From Methylobacterium mesophilicum SR1.6/6 (lineage in GTDB: Bacteria; Pseudomonadota; Alphaproteobacteria; Rhizobiales; Beijerinckiaceae), in the NCBI RefSeq assembly GCF_000364445.2, contig NZ_CP043538.1, positions 5,847,447-5,911,446 of the forward strand: 64,000 bases of DNA, written 5' to 3'. The notes under the pieces were generated by a model. That model searched no databases. It saw only the letters and a list, made by a program, of their open reading frames with translations, and had not been told where the DNA came from. Made by a program: the position numbers and the translations under genes. Within the stretch, counting starts at the first letter, position 1. Each line of letters begins with the position of its first letter. Below are positions 17,963-26,685 of the stretch, one piece after another.

Positions 17963-19696
17963 ATGGCTCATTGCCTTCCGGAAGACAACAGTCTCAGAAC
18001 AGCCAATGTCGAGGAGAATTTCTGGATCGACGCCGTCAATGATGTCTTGATCGTGGCCGTCACGGATCCGGCCGGTCGGATCATCCAAGTCAACGATCGG
18101 TTCTGCGCCATCAGCGGGTACAGCCGCGGGGAACTTCTCGGTCGGAACCACCGCATCCTCAACAGCGGATGTCACGGCAAGGCGTTCTTCGAAGAGATGT
18201 ATCGGACGCTCCGTGCGGGCCGAACCTGGCGGGGCGAGATCTGTAATCGCGACAAGAACGGTACCTTGTACTGGGTTGCGACGACCATCATTCCGGAATT
18301 CGACGCCGGTCGCAAAATCGTTCGGTACGTCGCCTGCCGCTTCGACATCTCGGAACAGAAAGCCGCGCAGCAGCGTCTCAGCGACATGGCGAGCCGCGAC
18401 CCGCTGACGGGTCTGCTCAATCGGAATGGCCTTCAGGCCCTGCTCGCCGACCTGATGACGAACTCGGAACGGCACGAGCAAGGCTTGCGCGTCCTCATGC
18501 TCGATATCGACCATTTCAAGGACGTGAACGATGTCAATGGACACGACGTCGGCGACCGCGTCCTCCGAACGGTGGCGGATCGGCTCCACGCGGTCCTGGT
18601 CGGACGAGGGTTTGCCGCACGTCTTGGCGGAGACGAGATTGCCGCTGTCCTGCCGGATCACGGTGCGGAGACCTCCGCCCTCATTCAAGAGGCCCAGGAT
18701 ACGATTCGGCAGCCGATAGAACTCGACCAAGGCGTGTTCAATGTCACGGCCAGTATCGGCTTGGCGCGTTTCCCGGCCGACGGCACCTCGGCCGGAGAGC
18801 TGATCAAATGCGCTGACATCGCCCTCTATCAGGCGAAACGTCTCGGACGGGATCGCTGCGTGACCTTTCAGGCCCCCATGCTCGCGGCGACCCAGCGCCG
18901 GGTCGACATCCAGGAGCAGGCCAAGATCGGTCTCGTCCGGGGTGAATTCGAATTGTTCTACCAGCCCATCGTCGCATCGGACTGCAAGTCACCCGCTTCG
19001 TGCGAGGCTTTGCTGCGATGGCGGCACCCGGAGCATGGCCTCCTCACGCCGGGACGGTTCAAGGACGTTTTCGACTCTCCACGCCTGATGTCCGCCATTG
19101 GCCAGATGGTCCAGAGGCAAGCGATCCGACAGGCCGCCATATGGCTGCGAGCGGGTGTCCCGTTTGAAAAGATCAAATTCAACACGTCGGCAGCCGATTT
19201 CGATCTGCGGGGCTTCTCGACGCGCTTGTTGGCTCAATTGGCCGCCGAGGACGTGCCCGTGAGCTGCATCGGTGTCGAAGTGACGGAAGGACTGTTCCTG
19301 GGGCAGCGGTCCAGTTCCGTCCGGCAGGAACTCGCCCGGCTCAGCGAGAGCGGTATCGAGGTCGCGTTCGACGACTTCGGCACCGGCTATGCCTCGCTGA
19401 CGCATCTGCGGGAACTTCCGATCGCGCGGCTCAAGATCGACCGCAGCTTCGTCATGAACATCGGCCATTGCGATCGCGATGAAACGATCGTTCGAAGCAT
19501 TGTCGAGTTGGCTCACCGACTTGGTATGTTGGTGACAGCGGAAGGCGTCGAGACCGAAGAGCAGTATCGCAAGCTCGTCGAGATCGGCTGCGATCGACTT
19601 CAAGGCTACTTTTTCTTCCCCGTCATGCCCGTCGCGGAGGCGGCCGCGGCCCTTCACCTCCTCGTTGAGAATCCCCGGTCCTCTCTGGCGGCTTGA
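17963..19696 (+). CDS. PAS-GGDEF-EAL protein
   Basis: 577 residues, soluble. A PAS domain (about 20-130; V-N-D-R-F-C-A-I-S-G-Y-S, with PAC end C-R-F-D-I-S-E-Q-K) is followed by GGDEF (135-300) and EAL (310-565). The cyclase signature reads R-L-G-G-D-E-I near 223: the last residue is Ile instead of Phe, so cyclase activity may be reduced. The EAL motif C-E-A-L-L-R-W near 347 is intact, with V-E-V-T-E, D-D-F-G-T-G-Y-A-S-L near 471 and E-G-V-E-T-E. Net phosphodiesterase activity is plausible. It follows the chemoreceptor by 134 bases in the same direction and may be co-regulated. Confidence 0.92.
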   Translation: MAHCLPEDNSLRTANVEENFWIDAVNDVLIVAVTDPAGRIIQVNDRFCAISGYSRGELLGRNHRILNSGCHGKAFFEEMYRTLRAGRTWRGEICNRDKNGTLYWVATTIIPEFDAGRKIVRYVACRFDISEQKAAQQRLSDMASRDPLTGLLNRNGLQALLADLMTNSERHEQGLRVLMLDIDHFKDVNDVNGHDVGDRVLRTVADRLHAVLVGRGFAARLGGDEIAAVLPDHGAETSALIQEAQDTIRQPIELDQGVFNVTASIGLARFPADGTSAGELIKCADIALYQAKRLGRDRCVTFQAPMLAATQRRVDIQEQAKIGLVRGEFELFYQPIVASDCKSPASCEALLRWRHPEHGLLTPGRFKDVFDSPRLMSAIGQMVQRQAIRQAAIWLRAGVPFEKIKFNTSAADFDLRGFSTRLLAQLAAEDVPVSCIGVEVTEGLFLGQRSSSVRQELARLSESGIEVAFDDFGTGYASLTHLRELPIARLKIDRSFVMNIGHCDRDETIVRSIVELAHRLGMLVTAEGVETEEQYRKLVEIGCDRLQGYFFFPVMPVAEAAAALHLLVENPRSSLAA

Positions 19697-19902
19697 GGTC
19701 AGACTTCACCCGCTCGGCGAAGGCATCATGAAGTCACAGGGGTTCAGGTTGGCGTAACGCTCTGCGCGCTCGCCGTGGCGCCGAGCGCCAGGTGCTGTCG
19801 AGCGCGCCCTCGGATCTCGACAATTGAGCGCCTGCCGAGCGATGCCCAATAGGTCTCGCTGTTGAGAGCCTTCGAAGTCAGCAACTTCCTGAATGTGGCG
19901 CG

Positions 19903-20214
19903 ATGACTGTACGTAGGCGAACGGGCGAACAAGTCGGCGCCCTCTTGAAACGGACGCAGGACGCACGCCTATCCCTGATCGCGGCCCGCAATCGCACCAT
20001 GGCGGCCGATGATGTGCGGAATCTGCTCCTGGAACGGCTCGGCCTGATCGAGCGGAACGGTGTGGCTTGGCCGCACCCTCTGCGAGGCCAGTCCGTCGTC
20101 GAGTGGACCATCACCGACGCAGGCTTGTCGGCGCTCGCTGAGGCCAGGGCTTCAAGGACGTTCAACGGCGCCGATGGCGGAATGCCTCGAGTCTTGAGCC
20201 AAGATGACCTGTGA
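19903..20214 (+). CDS. hypothetical protein, 103 aa
   Basis: A small soluble protein with a helical N-terminus (L-L-K-R-T-Q-D-A-R-L-S-L-I-A-A-R-N) and a possible winged-helix end (L-L-L-E-R-L-G-L-I-E-R-N-G, then W-T-I-T-D-A-G-L-S-A-L-A-E-A), the latter typical of small wHTH proteins. No ribosome-binding site is obvious and family membership is uncertain. It stands alone. Confidence 0.45.
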   Translation: MTVRRRTGEQVGALLKRTQDARLSLIAARNRTMAADDVRNLLLERLGLIERNGVAWPHPLRGQSVVEWTITDAGLSALAEARASRTFNGADGGMPRVLSQDDL

Positions 20215-20804
20215 TCGATGATGCCTTGCGGGCCTCCGGACACTGTCTGCTGCTGCGCAACCGGAACACGACAAGTAATCTCTGCCGAAATCCGCTCCGG
20301 CAGTGCCGGCAAAGGCCAACGCTTGGCCGATGCGGGCGCAAGGCGGGTGACCGGACCTGACCGCAAGCCGCAGGCCCGCTCCGACGAGGGACGCTGTAGA
20401 ATTGGACAGGCTCATGCCGATTTATGTCAGCCGCGCAGACAGCCTCGAGCAGATCGCGAGAGCGGCCGTCCGTCGACTCGGCGCCGTCGGCTGACCGTCG
20501 AGCGGAATGCAACGGCCCTGCGTCCCGGCGTGCACGGAGATGAGCCTCACTGGCGCGCGCGATGAGCACTGATCGGACGATGAGGCGGTGGCCAATCGAA
20601 GGAGGCTCTCTGGTCTGTGGCTCGACGGACTGCCTCCGAGGCGTTCGTGCGGCGACGCTCACTGGCTGATCATCGCTCGCGGCCGACGATGGTGTCGGCC
20701 TGCCTATGCAATATCTGCATTTCTGGCGTGCGGCATGTGGCATACCAGTCGGCTGTGTGCAGTGCGATATCAACTCTCACGCACCGCACAACAGGACGCC
20801 GCCG
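20215..20804. other. intergenic, nothing convincing
   Basis: 590 bases with no supported gene. Open frames here are Arg-rich and lack motifs. Confidence 0.4.
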
Positions 20805-20942
20805 ATGACCCTCCTCACCGCTCTCGCTCTCCTTCCCTTCGCGGGTCTCGCCAACATCGCGATCGTGGTGGCGCTCGCCAATCATTTCGATGGCGACAAG
20901 CCGGCCGCCGGCTTCACCGGCCCGGTCCCGACCCTGGCCTGA
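20805..20942 (+). CDS. small membrane protein, 45 aa
   Basis: The ATG at 20805 has AGGA about eight bases upstream. The product is one hydrophobic span (L-L-T-A-L-A-L-L-P-F-A-G-L-A-N-I-A-I-V-V) followed by a short polar tail. It could be a membrane anchor or a small regulator of a membrane complex. Function unknown. Confidence 0.5.
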   Translation: MTLLTALALLPFAGLANIAIVVALANHFDGDKPAAGFTGPVPTLA

Positions 20943-21227
20943 GCCAGGACGGGCTCGCCGGGCGCAAACGGGACACGGGGGCGGACTTTGTCCATCCTGT
21001 AAGGTGAGCCTCCTGTGCCTGGAGCGGCCTGTCATGCCGCTGCGGCCGACGCGGAGATGGCATCCGCTTCGACGGATCCCGTCTTCGGACGCAGAGTGGG
21101 AAACATCCACTCTGCTCACACCCCCGACACTGAGGAGGGGCCGGAAGCGGGACCGGTCGACCGTCGCCGGCCCGAAGCCGGGTCGGTGTCGAATGGGAAG
21201 TGCTCGATCCTACGCAGGTCGCGTTGC

Positions 21228-21410
21228 TCATTCGGCGAGCACGAAGGCGAGGCCCAGGATCGCCACCAACAGTGCCCCGCCCGCGAGTTCCTCGCGCGGC
21301 TCCTCGGCGAAACGCGGCAACCAGCTTGCGCGGGCGACGCCCGCTCCGACGAGCCCGATGAGCAGAAAGCCCAGACCGAGCAAGTCGGTGGTCTGAACCG
21401 TCGGTAGCAT
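21228..21410 (-). CDS. small two-span membrane protein, about 60 aa
   Basis: The start at 21410 (M-L-P-T-V-Q-T-T-D-L-L) is preceded by GGAGGAGCG, a good ribosome-binding site. Two hydrophobic spans (L-L-G-L-G-F-L-L-I-G-L-V-G-A-G-V and A-G-G-A-L-L-V-A-I-L-G-L-A-F-V-L) flank a charged loop. Unknown function. It is downstream of the GntR regulator on the opposite strand's reading order (both minus; spacing 27 bases), but has its own start region. Confidence 0.55.
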   Translation of the reverse strand: MLPTVQTTDLLGLGFLLIGLVGAGVARASWLPRFAEEPREELAGGALLVAILGLAFVLAE

Positions 21411-21437
21411 AGGTCGCTCCTCCAACAGGGATGACGC

Positions 21438-22139
21438 CTATCGCTCGGGCCAAGCCCAATGCGATTCGACGTGTGCGATCAGCCCGAGAGCATGATCCCG
21501 GACGAGGATTGCAGCCTGCTCTGCGTCGCGGGCCTGCAGGGCGACGATGATGGCCGCATGCTCGCGCAACGAGTCCTCAATCCTCCCCGGCCGATGGAGG
21601 AAGATCGATCGAAGTGCCCGCATGTGGATGAACAGGTTGGCCGTCATCTCGACCATCAGCCCACAACCGCCGAGACGGATGATCGTCTGGTGGAAGTTGA
21701 GGTTGGCCTCTTCATAGGCCTTCACGTGCTCCGGCAGGGTGGAAAGCTCAAAATCTTCGAACGCTCGACTGAGCTGGTGAAGATCGGCGTCCGATGCGTG
21801 CCTTGCCGCAGCATGTGCGGCCCCGCCCTCGAGCGCGGCCCAGACTGTGATCATCTCGATGATCTCACGCTTGGTCTTGCGCGTCACGAAAAGGCCGCGG
21901 CGTGGCACCGTGGACACGAAGCCCTCCCGTTCCAGAAGTGTCAGGGCTTCTCGGACGGGCGTGCGGCTGATGCCAAGCTCTTGCGCAATCTGATGTTCGT
22001 TCAGCCGGATCTGCGCCGATCCGTCGTAGAGGTCCATCGCGAGGATCGATTGCTTGATGCTGTCGTAGGCCTGCTCACGCAGGCTCACCGTCTGCCCGAT
22101 CGAGGTGAGGCCCAGAGAGGTGTCGGAGGGCTGCAGCAC
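21438..22139 (-). CDS. GntR family transcriptional regulator (FCD domain)
   Basis: About 233 residues from GTG 22139, with GGAG seven bases upstream. A winged-helix GntR domain occupies residues 15-85 (V-S-L-R-E-Q-A-Y-D-S-I-K, then L-G-I-S-R-T-P-V-R-E-A-L and R-R-G-L-F-V-T). The FCD ligand domain fills 90-225, with the histidines expected for metal-bound carboxylate sensing visible in N-L-N-F-H-Q-T-I and R-E-H-A-A-I. FadR/FCD regulators usually respond to organic acids. It lies 305 bases downstream of the oxalate/formate antiporter gene on the same strand, so it probably controls that gene; a long dyad upstream of the antiporter is the candidate site. Confidence 0.9.
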   Translation of the reverse strand: MLQPSDTSLGLTSIGQTVSLREQAYDSIKQSILAMDLYDGSAQIRLNEHQIAQELGISRTPVREALTLLEREGFVSTVPRRGLFVTRKTKREIIEMITVWAALEGGAAHAAARHASDADLHQLSRAFEDFELSTLPEHVKAYEEANLNFHQTIIRLGGCGLMVEMTANLFIHMRALRSIFLHRPGRIEDSLREHAAIIVALQARDAEQAAILVRDHALGLIAHVESHWAWPER

Positions 22140-22351
22140 AGTAGAACTCCGGGAACGACAGAATTGATCTTGGACTCGGGTCTGGGGAATGCGCCGAAGC
22201 GCCGCCGGGATGTCGAGCAGAAGTGCGGTGCTCGGGAAGCCGTGCATCCCCCGATCGAGGGTGCACCCGCAGAGCCTCGGGGCGGTCTGCGCTGAGCAGG
22301 CGTGCCGTGGAACCGACGGTCTGCGTGCCGAAGACGCGCGACTGGGCCGGT

Positions 22352-22396
22352 CGTCTCGACCCCGGCTCCAGGATTCCGGAGCCGGGGCGTCGAGAC
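22352..22396. terminator. strong hairpin after the antiporter gene
   Basis: CCCCGGCTCC (22360-22369) pairs with GGAGCCGGGG (22378-22387) around an 8-base loop. The stem is lengthened by GTCTCGAC/GTCGAGAC with a single bulge. It lies between the antiporter and regulator genes and probably ends antiporter transcription; no long T-tract on the minus strand. Confidence 0.6.
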
Positions 22397-22444
22397 TTTC
22401 ATCGAGGCTTTCGCTGAGCCGCTGAGAGCGGCCGCGCCCTGCGC

Positions 22445-23746
22445 TCAGGCGTGCGCCAGCGTCAGTGCCGGAGCCGCCGCGTTGTTGTTCGCCGCGTGGT
22501 GCTGCTTGAGCATCGGCCGCAGCACCGCGATCGCCAGGATGGCGGCGATCAGGTCCATGGTCGCCACCGTGTACAGGACCGTGGCCCAGGTGCCGGTCGC
22601 CTGCATGATCAGGTTGCCCACCGGCACGAAGAGCGCCGCGAAGCCCTTGGCGCAGTAGAGCACGCCGTAGATCTTGCCGATGTGCTTGGAGCCGAAGGTG
22701 TCGGCCGCGGTGGCGCTGAACAGCGAGTAGACCTCGCCCCAGGCCAGGAACACGACGCCGGACAGGATCACGAAGGCCCACGGGTTCGAGCCGAAGTAGC
22801 CCAAAGCGACGATGCCGATGCCCTCCATCGCGAATGCGATGAACATCGTCTTCTCCCGTCCGATCCGGTCCGAGATGAAGCCGAACAGCGGGCGCGAGAT
22901 GCCGTTCATGATCCGGTCGAGCATCAGCGCGAAGGGCAGTGCCGCCATGGCGAAGAAGTACAGGTTGACCTGGAAGTTCTTCACCCCGAGGTCCTGGGCG
23001 ATCACGCCGAGCTGGGCCACCGCCATCAGCCCGCCCGTCACCGTGCAGGTGAACATCAGCAGCATGACCCAGAACACGGGGGTGCGCAGCGCCTCGCCCA
23101 GCGTGTAGTCGCGGCGCGACTGCAGGACCTTGGTGGAGAACGGCACCTGATCCTTGCGCGGCGCGCGCATGGCGATGGCGGCGGCGATGATGATGGCGCC
23201 CTGGATCAGGCCGAAGACGAAGAAGGCCTGGGCGTAGTTGCCGCTATCGATCATCTTGGCGATCGGCAGGATGGTCAGCGCCGAGCCGGCGCCGTAGCCG
23301 CCCGCCGTGAGCCCGACCGCCAAGCCGCGCTTGTCCGGGAACCACTTGAGCGCGTTGTTGACGCAGGTGGCGTAGACGCAGCCGACGCCGATACCGCCGG
23401 CCACCGAGCCGAGGTAGAAGCCGCTCAAGCTGGTGGCGTAGGAGTTGATGACCCAGGCTAGGCCCGTCATCAGACCGCCGAACATGACGACGCGGCTCGG
23501 GCCGTACTTGTCGATGAAGTAGCCCTCGATCGGGGTCAGCCAGGTCTGGACGACGACGAAGATGGTGAAGGCGACCTGGATTGCGGCGCGGTCCCAACTG
23601 AAGGTCTTCTGAATCTCGGGAACGAACAGCGTCCACGCATATTGAATATTGGCCGCCGCAACCATGCAGATCACGCCGAGCACGATCTGCAACCATCGGT
23701 TGGTACTGGGTGTCGCCGTATCCGATCTCGCCTCTGGCATGGCCAT
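22445..23746 (-). CDS. oxlT: OFA-family MFS transporter (oxalate/formate antiporter type)
   Basis: 433 residues from ATG 23746, preceded by AGGGAGGAAGCTC, which fixes the start. Twelve membrane spans fill residues 20-425. The N-terminus reads W-L-Q-I-V-L-G-V-I-C-M-V-A-A-A-N-I-Q-Y-A-W-T-L-F, with T-P-I-E-G-Y-F-I-D-K-Y-G-P in the first cytoplasmic loop and W-F-P-D-K-R-G-L-A-V-G-L-T, all typical of the oxalate:formate antiporter family. F-G-F-I-S-D-R-I-G-R-E marks loop 8-9. It would swap external oxalate (or a related dicarboxylate) for internal formate at the inner membrane. Substrate is inferred from family; the FCD regulator next door supports an organic acid. Confidence 0.88.
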   Translation of the reverse strand: MAMPEARSDTATPSTNRWLQIVLGVICMVAAANIQYAWTLFVPEIQKTFSWDRAAIQVAFTIFVVVQTWLTPIEGYFIDKYGPSRVVMFGGLMTGLAWVINSYATSLSGFYLGSVAGGIGVGCVYATCVNNALKWFPDKRGLAVGLTAGGYGAGSALTILPIAKMIDSGNYAQAFFVFGLIQGAIIIAAAIAMRAPRKDQVPFSTKVLQSRRDYTLGEALRTPVFWVMLLMFTCTVTGGLMAVAQLGVIAQDLGVKNFQVNLYFFAMAALPFALMLDRIMNGISRPLFGFISDRIGREKTMFIAFAMEGIGIVALGYFGSNPWAFVILSGVVFLAWGEVYSLFSATAADTFGSKHIGKIYGVLYCAKGFAALFVPVGNLIMQATGTWATVLYTVATMDLIAAILAIAVLRPMLKQHHAANNNAAAPALTLAHA

Positions 23747-23848
23747 GAGCTTCCTCCCTCGTCCCTGCGCTGACGTTCGGCGGCGTGCTATAGGATTGGC
23801 GTGCACGTCGCCGTATCGCTTGCCCTCGCCGGAACCACGTGTCGGGCT

Positions 23849-23894
23849 CCGATACTGGCATGACGGCATGCATTATTCTGTGTGCCAGTATCGG
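23849..23894. promoter_or_regulatory. 12-bp perfect dyad upstream of the antiporter gene
   Basis: CCGATACTGGCA (23849-23860) and TGCCAGTATCGG (23883-23894) are exact complements, with 22 bases between that include an ATGCAT palindrome. The site is 103-148 bases upstream of the antiporter start and is a candidate operator for the nearby GntR/FCD regulator, or a transcript hairpin. Confidence 0.55.
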
Positions 23895-24535
23895 ATGGCA
23901 AGAGAAATAATTCAACATCTTGAGTTTTTGAAGTGGGATTATAATTGATCTTCGGACGTGCTGCTCGAATGTTCTGCCGGCGTCGCGTCAATCCAGACCG
24001 AAATTCGAAAGTGTTCATCGCCCGCGCCGACGTCACCGACGCCGGGATTGGGTTTGAGGGCGACGCGTGAGGTCGTCCATGTTGCGCCCGTTCGCTTCGG
24101 ATGTTCGACGATGCAGATGGCTTGGCTGGTTGAAGAAAGACCAGGCCGGATGGCAGGGTCAGCTCGGGCCGAAGCGTTCGAAGTCAAACAGAGGATAAAC
24201 TCGAAACGTGGAGCGGGCACTGCAGCTTCGTATTCGAAGCTTGGTGCGACCTTCAGGTAAGAGGGTGACCCTGGCGCGCAGGCAACGACTGGCTGCCCGC
24301 AGAAATGGTACCTCAGACGTACAGCGTGGGGCGGACCGAAGATCGATCAGGCCCGGACAATGACGGGTCCGATGCGCAAGAGCATCCGCCCGCGCTGGCT
24401 CCTGGCTCACGGTCTCCAGATCCAAGACGCTGCAAGAGCCATCTGAATGGCCGCGATGGGCGCAGTGCTGCCGGTCCGGGTGCACCCCATTTCGGACCTT
24501 TGAGCCGCGGCCCGTCGATCTCTGTAGGAAGACGT
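23895..24535. other. intergenic, nothing convincing
   Basis: About 640 bases between the antiporter promoter and the 3' end of arsH. A minus-strand frame at 23939-24220 has no family motif or ribosome-binding site. Locally AT-rich around 23880-23960. Confidence 0.4.
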
Positions 24536-25282
24536 CTAACGCTTTCCGAAACCGACGTCGGCAGCGACGTCGCTCAATCGATCCGGCTCGCGTTCCTTCC
24601 GCTCGCTGTATCGGTCCACGAGGTAGTCCGCCCGCTCGCGGGTCAGCAGCGTGAACTTCATCAATTCTTCGCAGACATCGACGACGCGCTCGTAGAGCGG
24701 CCCCGGCTTCATCCGGCCGGCCGCATCGAATTCTTTGTAGGCCATCGGCACCGAGGACTGGTTCGGGATGGTGATCATCCGCATCCAGCGGCCGAGGATG
24801 CGGAGGCTGTTGACGGCGTTGAAGCTCTGTGAGCCGCCGGAGACCTGCATGACGGCCAGAGTCCGCCCCTGGGTCGGCCGCACGCTGCCCTCGGAGAGCG
24901 GCAGCCAATCGATCTGGCTTTTCATCACGCCGGTCAGGTTGCCGTGCCGCTCCGGAGAGACCCAGACCTGTCCCTCGGACCAGATCGAGAGGGTGCGCAA
25001 CTCCTGCACCTTCACGTGGTCGGCGGTGGTGTCGTCGGGCAGCGGGAGACCGTGGGCGTCGTAGATCCGCACCTCACCGCCCATGGCCTCGAGCAGGCGG
25101 GCGGCCTCGTAGGCGAGGAACCGGCTGAACGAGCGCTCCCGCAGCGAGCCATAGAGGATCAGGAAGCGCGGCGGGTGCGTGAACGGCGTCGCCGCTTGCA
25201 CGCGTTCGCGGGTTGGCACCGCGAAGTGCGCTGTGCTGAGGTTCGGTAGGTCATCGGTGAAGGGTCGTGCGGGCTTGTCCAA
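24536..25282 (-). CDS. arsH: ArsH, NADPH-dependent FMN reductase / organoarsenical oxidase
   Basis: About 248 residues. The TTG at 25282 has GGAAGG seven bases upstream; TTG at 25306 gives eight more residues. The flavodoxin-like FMN site [10 protein letters not shown] lies near 45, and [15 protein letters not shown] and [10 protein letters not shown] match ArsH. ArsH reduces quinones and oxidises trivalent methyl-arsenicals, giving resistance. It is divergent from arsR, with a palindrome in the shared promoter region, so it is probably ArsR-controlled. The gene is complete. Confidence 0.93.
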   Translation of the reverse strand: MDKPARPFTDDLPNLSTAHFAVPTRERVQAATPFTHPPRFLILYGSLRERSFSRFLAYEAARLLEAMGGEVRIYDAHGLPLPDDTTADHVKVQELRTLSIWSEGQVWVSPERHGNLTGVMKSQIDWLPLSEGSVRPTQGRTLAVMQVSGGSQSFNAVNSLRILGRWMRMITIPNQSSVPMAYKEFDAAGRMKPGPLYERVVDVCEELMKFTLLTRERADYLVDRYSERKEREPDRLSDVAADVGFGKR

Positions 25283-25308
25283 GAATCGGCCTTCCGATAC
25301 GTTCAAAG

Positions 25309-25320
25309 CTTCATTTGAAG
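25309..25320. promoter_or_regulatory. candidate ArsR operator in the arsH-arsR gap
   Basis: CTTCATTTGAAG is a palindrome with two unpaired central bases; TTCAA at 25302 and TTGAA-like bases at 25322 extend it. Similar TTCA-rich dyads bind ArsR/SmtB repressors. It sits 7-18 bases before the arsR ATG and upstream of arsH. Confidence 0.5.
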
Positions 25321-25326
25321 ATTGAA

Positions 25327-25692
25327 ATGAAAATGGACGAACCGCAAGCCCTCGCCTCGTTCGCGGCCCTCGCGCAGGAACACCGCCTGCGCTTGGTACG
25401 GGCGCTCGTAGCCGCCGGCCCGGAGGGCCTGGCCTCAGGCGTCTTGGCCGTCTCGGTCGGCGTCTCCGCCGCCACTGTGTCCCATCATCTCAAGGAGCTC
25501 AGCCGCGCCGGCTTGGTTGCCTCGCGGCGCGAGGGCCGGTTGATCGTCTACAGCGCTGCCTATCCGGCCCTGTCCGGATTGGCCGAGTTCCTGATGAAGG
25601 ATTGCTGCCAGGGCCGGCCCGAGGTCTGCGAGCCGGCCGTCGCGGCTCTGTCCAGCTGTTGCCCGATCGCTGGAGACGTTGCCCATCCCTGA
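25327..25692 (+). CDS. arsR: ArsR/SmtB family metalloregulator
   Basis: About 121 residues from ATG 25327 (ATG 25333 also possible). A winged helix spans 10-90: [14 protein letters not shown], recognition region [17 protein letters not shown], wing [10 protein letters not shown]. The classical alpha-3 Cys pair is absent. Instead Cys clusters follow at the C-terminus ([10 protein letters not shown], then S-S-C-C-P-I), similar in plan to ArsR proteins that bind As(III) through C-terminal cysteines. It probably represses itself and arsH; arsenite releases it. Its end overlaps the arsC remnant. Confidence 0.92.
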   Translation: MKMDEPQALASFAALAQEHRLRLVRALVAAGPEGLASGVLAVSVGVSAATVSHHLKELSRAGLVASRREGRLIVYSAAYPALSGLAEFLMKDCCQGRPEVCEPAVAALSSCCPIAGDVAHP

Positions 25693-25890
25693 GCCGTTCG
25701 ATGTGGTGACCGGCCCCGTCCCGGACTGCGGCACGTCCCGAAACGCCCAGGCTGTGATCAGGAACGCCGGGATCGAGCCTCACGGGATCGCGTCCCTCAA
25801 GACGCCGTCGAACCGGGCTGCGATCCGGTGCCTCGCTGCGCGAGCCGGGATCACCCTGCGCGATCTCCCACGCGAGAAAGGCACGCCCTC
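25679..25890 (+). pseudogene. arsC: arsC (arsenate reductase, glutaredoxin type) 5' remnant
   Basis: Overlapping the last codons of arsR, the frame reads P-D-C-G-T-S-R-N-A-Q-A-V-I-R-N-A-G-I-E-P, with the catalytic Cys of the C-G-T-S-R-N motif, then S-L-K-T-P and R-A-G-I-T-L-R-D-L-P-R-E-K-G-T-P. This matches the first half of ArsC. After G-T-P near 25880 the family match stops and a proline-rich frame continues. ArsC is normally about 140 residues; only about 68 remain, so it is a truncated remnant. The arsR-arsC overlap shows the former operon order. Confidence 0.7.
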
Positions 25891-25917
25891 ACCGGGAGCC
25901 CCTCGAACGGCGCAGCC

Positions 25918-26193
25918 TCAAGCCGGCGGGGTGGCGGCGCTGGCGACGCGCAGGGCCCTGATCAGCCCGGCTCGGATCGCCCAAACGATCCGAATGAGCA
26001 CGGCGGCCACATAGGCAGAGCTAACCGCGATCAAGGCCACGCCGGTCAGGGTGTTGCCCGCGTCGTCGTACTTCAGCGATTCGCTCAGTGGCAAAAACAT
26101 CACGTAGGAATGCGAGAACGCGAGCAGGCCGAACAACGACCAAGCCAGGATCATCAGGGATGCGCCGGCAATCCAAAAATCCAGCTCACGCAT
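25918..26193 (-). CDS. small membrane protein, 91 aa
   Basis: Start at 26193 with GAGGGGA upstream. Two membrane spans (W-I-A-G-A-S-L-M-I-L-A-W-S-L-F-G-L-L and L-T-G-V-A-L-I-A-V-S-S-A-Y-V-A-A-V-L-I) are separated by a loop, V-M-F-L-P-L-S-E-S-L-K-Y-D. Family not recognised. It converges with the arsC remnant. Confidence 0.6.
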   Translation of the reverse strand: MRELDFWIAGASLMILAWSLFGLLAFSHSYVMFLPLSESLKYDDAGNTLTGVALIAVSSAYVAAVLIRIVWAIRAGLIRALRVASAATPPA

Positions 26194-26685
26194 AGTCTAT
26201 TCCCCTCAAATGCCAATTTCATACTCGTAATGATCTTTAAAGACCATACCGGCTCCCGATTTGTAAATTGAAATCGGCGCACGACTTCGAAAATCGATCA
26301 CAAAAGCGAATGAAGATTTCAAAATTTGAAGCTTCGAGGGGCGGCCTGCGAATGGACGGACGTTCATCCCGTATGCGGATCCCGTCCCGACATGCACTTC
26401 AAGCCGCTCCAAGCCGCCCCAGGCCGGAAGTCGAAGGGCCTGCGCTATCGGACCGATTTGTAATCGAAAATGTATTTTACGAACATAATATCGATTTTAA
26501 ATCCAAATCGCATTTTATTTGTCAAACATAGACAGCTTCGATACGGTCAAGCTGTCGATCTCGTGATCGGCCAAATCTCCTAATTACTGTGACAGGCCGC
26601 TGGAAACGGGAGCACCCCGTGGCCCAATCGCAGAGCTTTGGGTTGACGCTTGCACGTATGTGCTCGCGGCGTCGTACGTGGGGAC
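26194..26685. other. AT-rich intergenic region upstream of porin
   Basis: About 490 bases, notably AT-rich at 26205-26330 and 26455-26530 compared with the surrounding genes. It probably contains the porin promoter and regulatory sites; no gene seen. Confidence 0.5.

Noticed and set aside
20162..20773. 203-residue minus-strand frame
   Set aside because: Arg/Ser-rich, overlaps a better plus-strand candidate, no motif.
23939..24220. 93-residue minus-strand frame
   Set aside because: No family motif, no ribosome-binding site, isolated.
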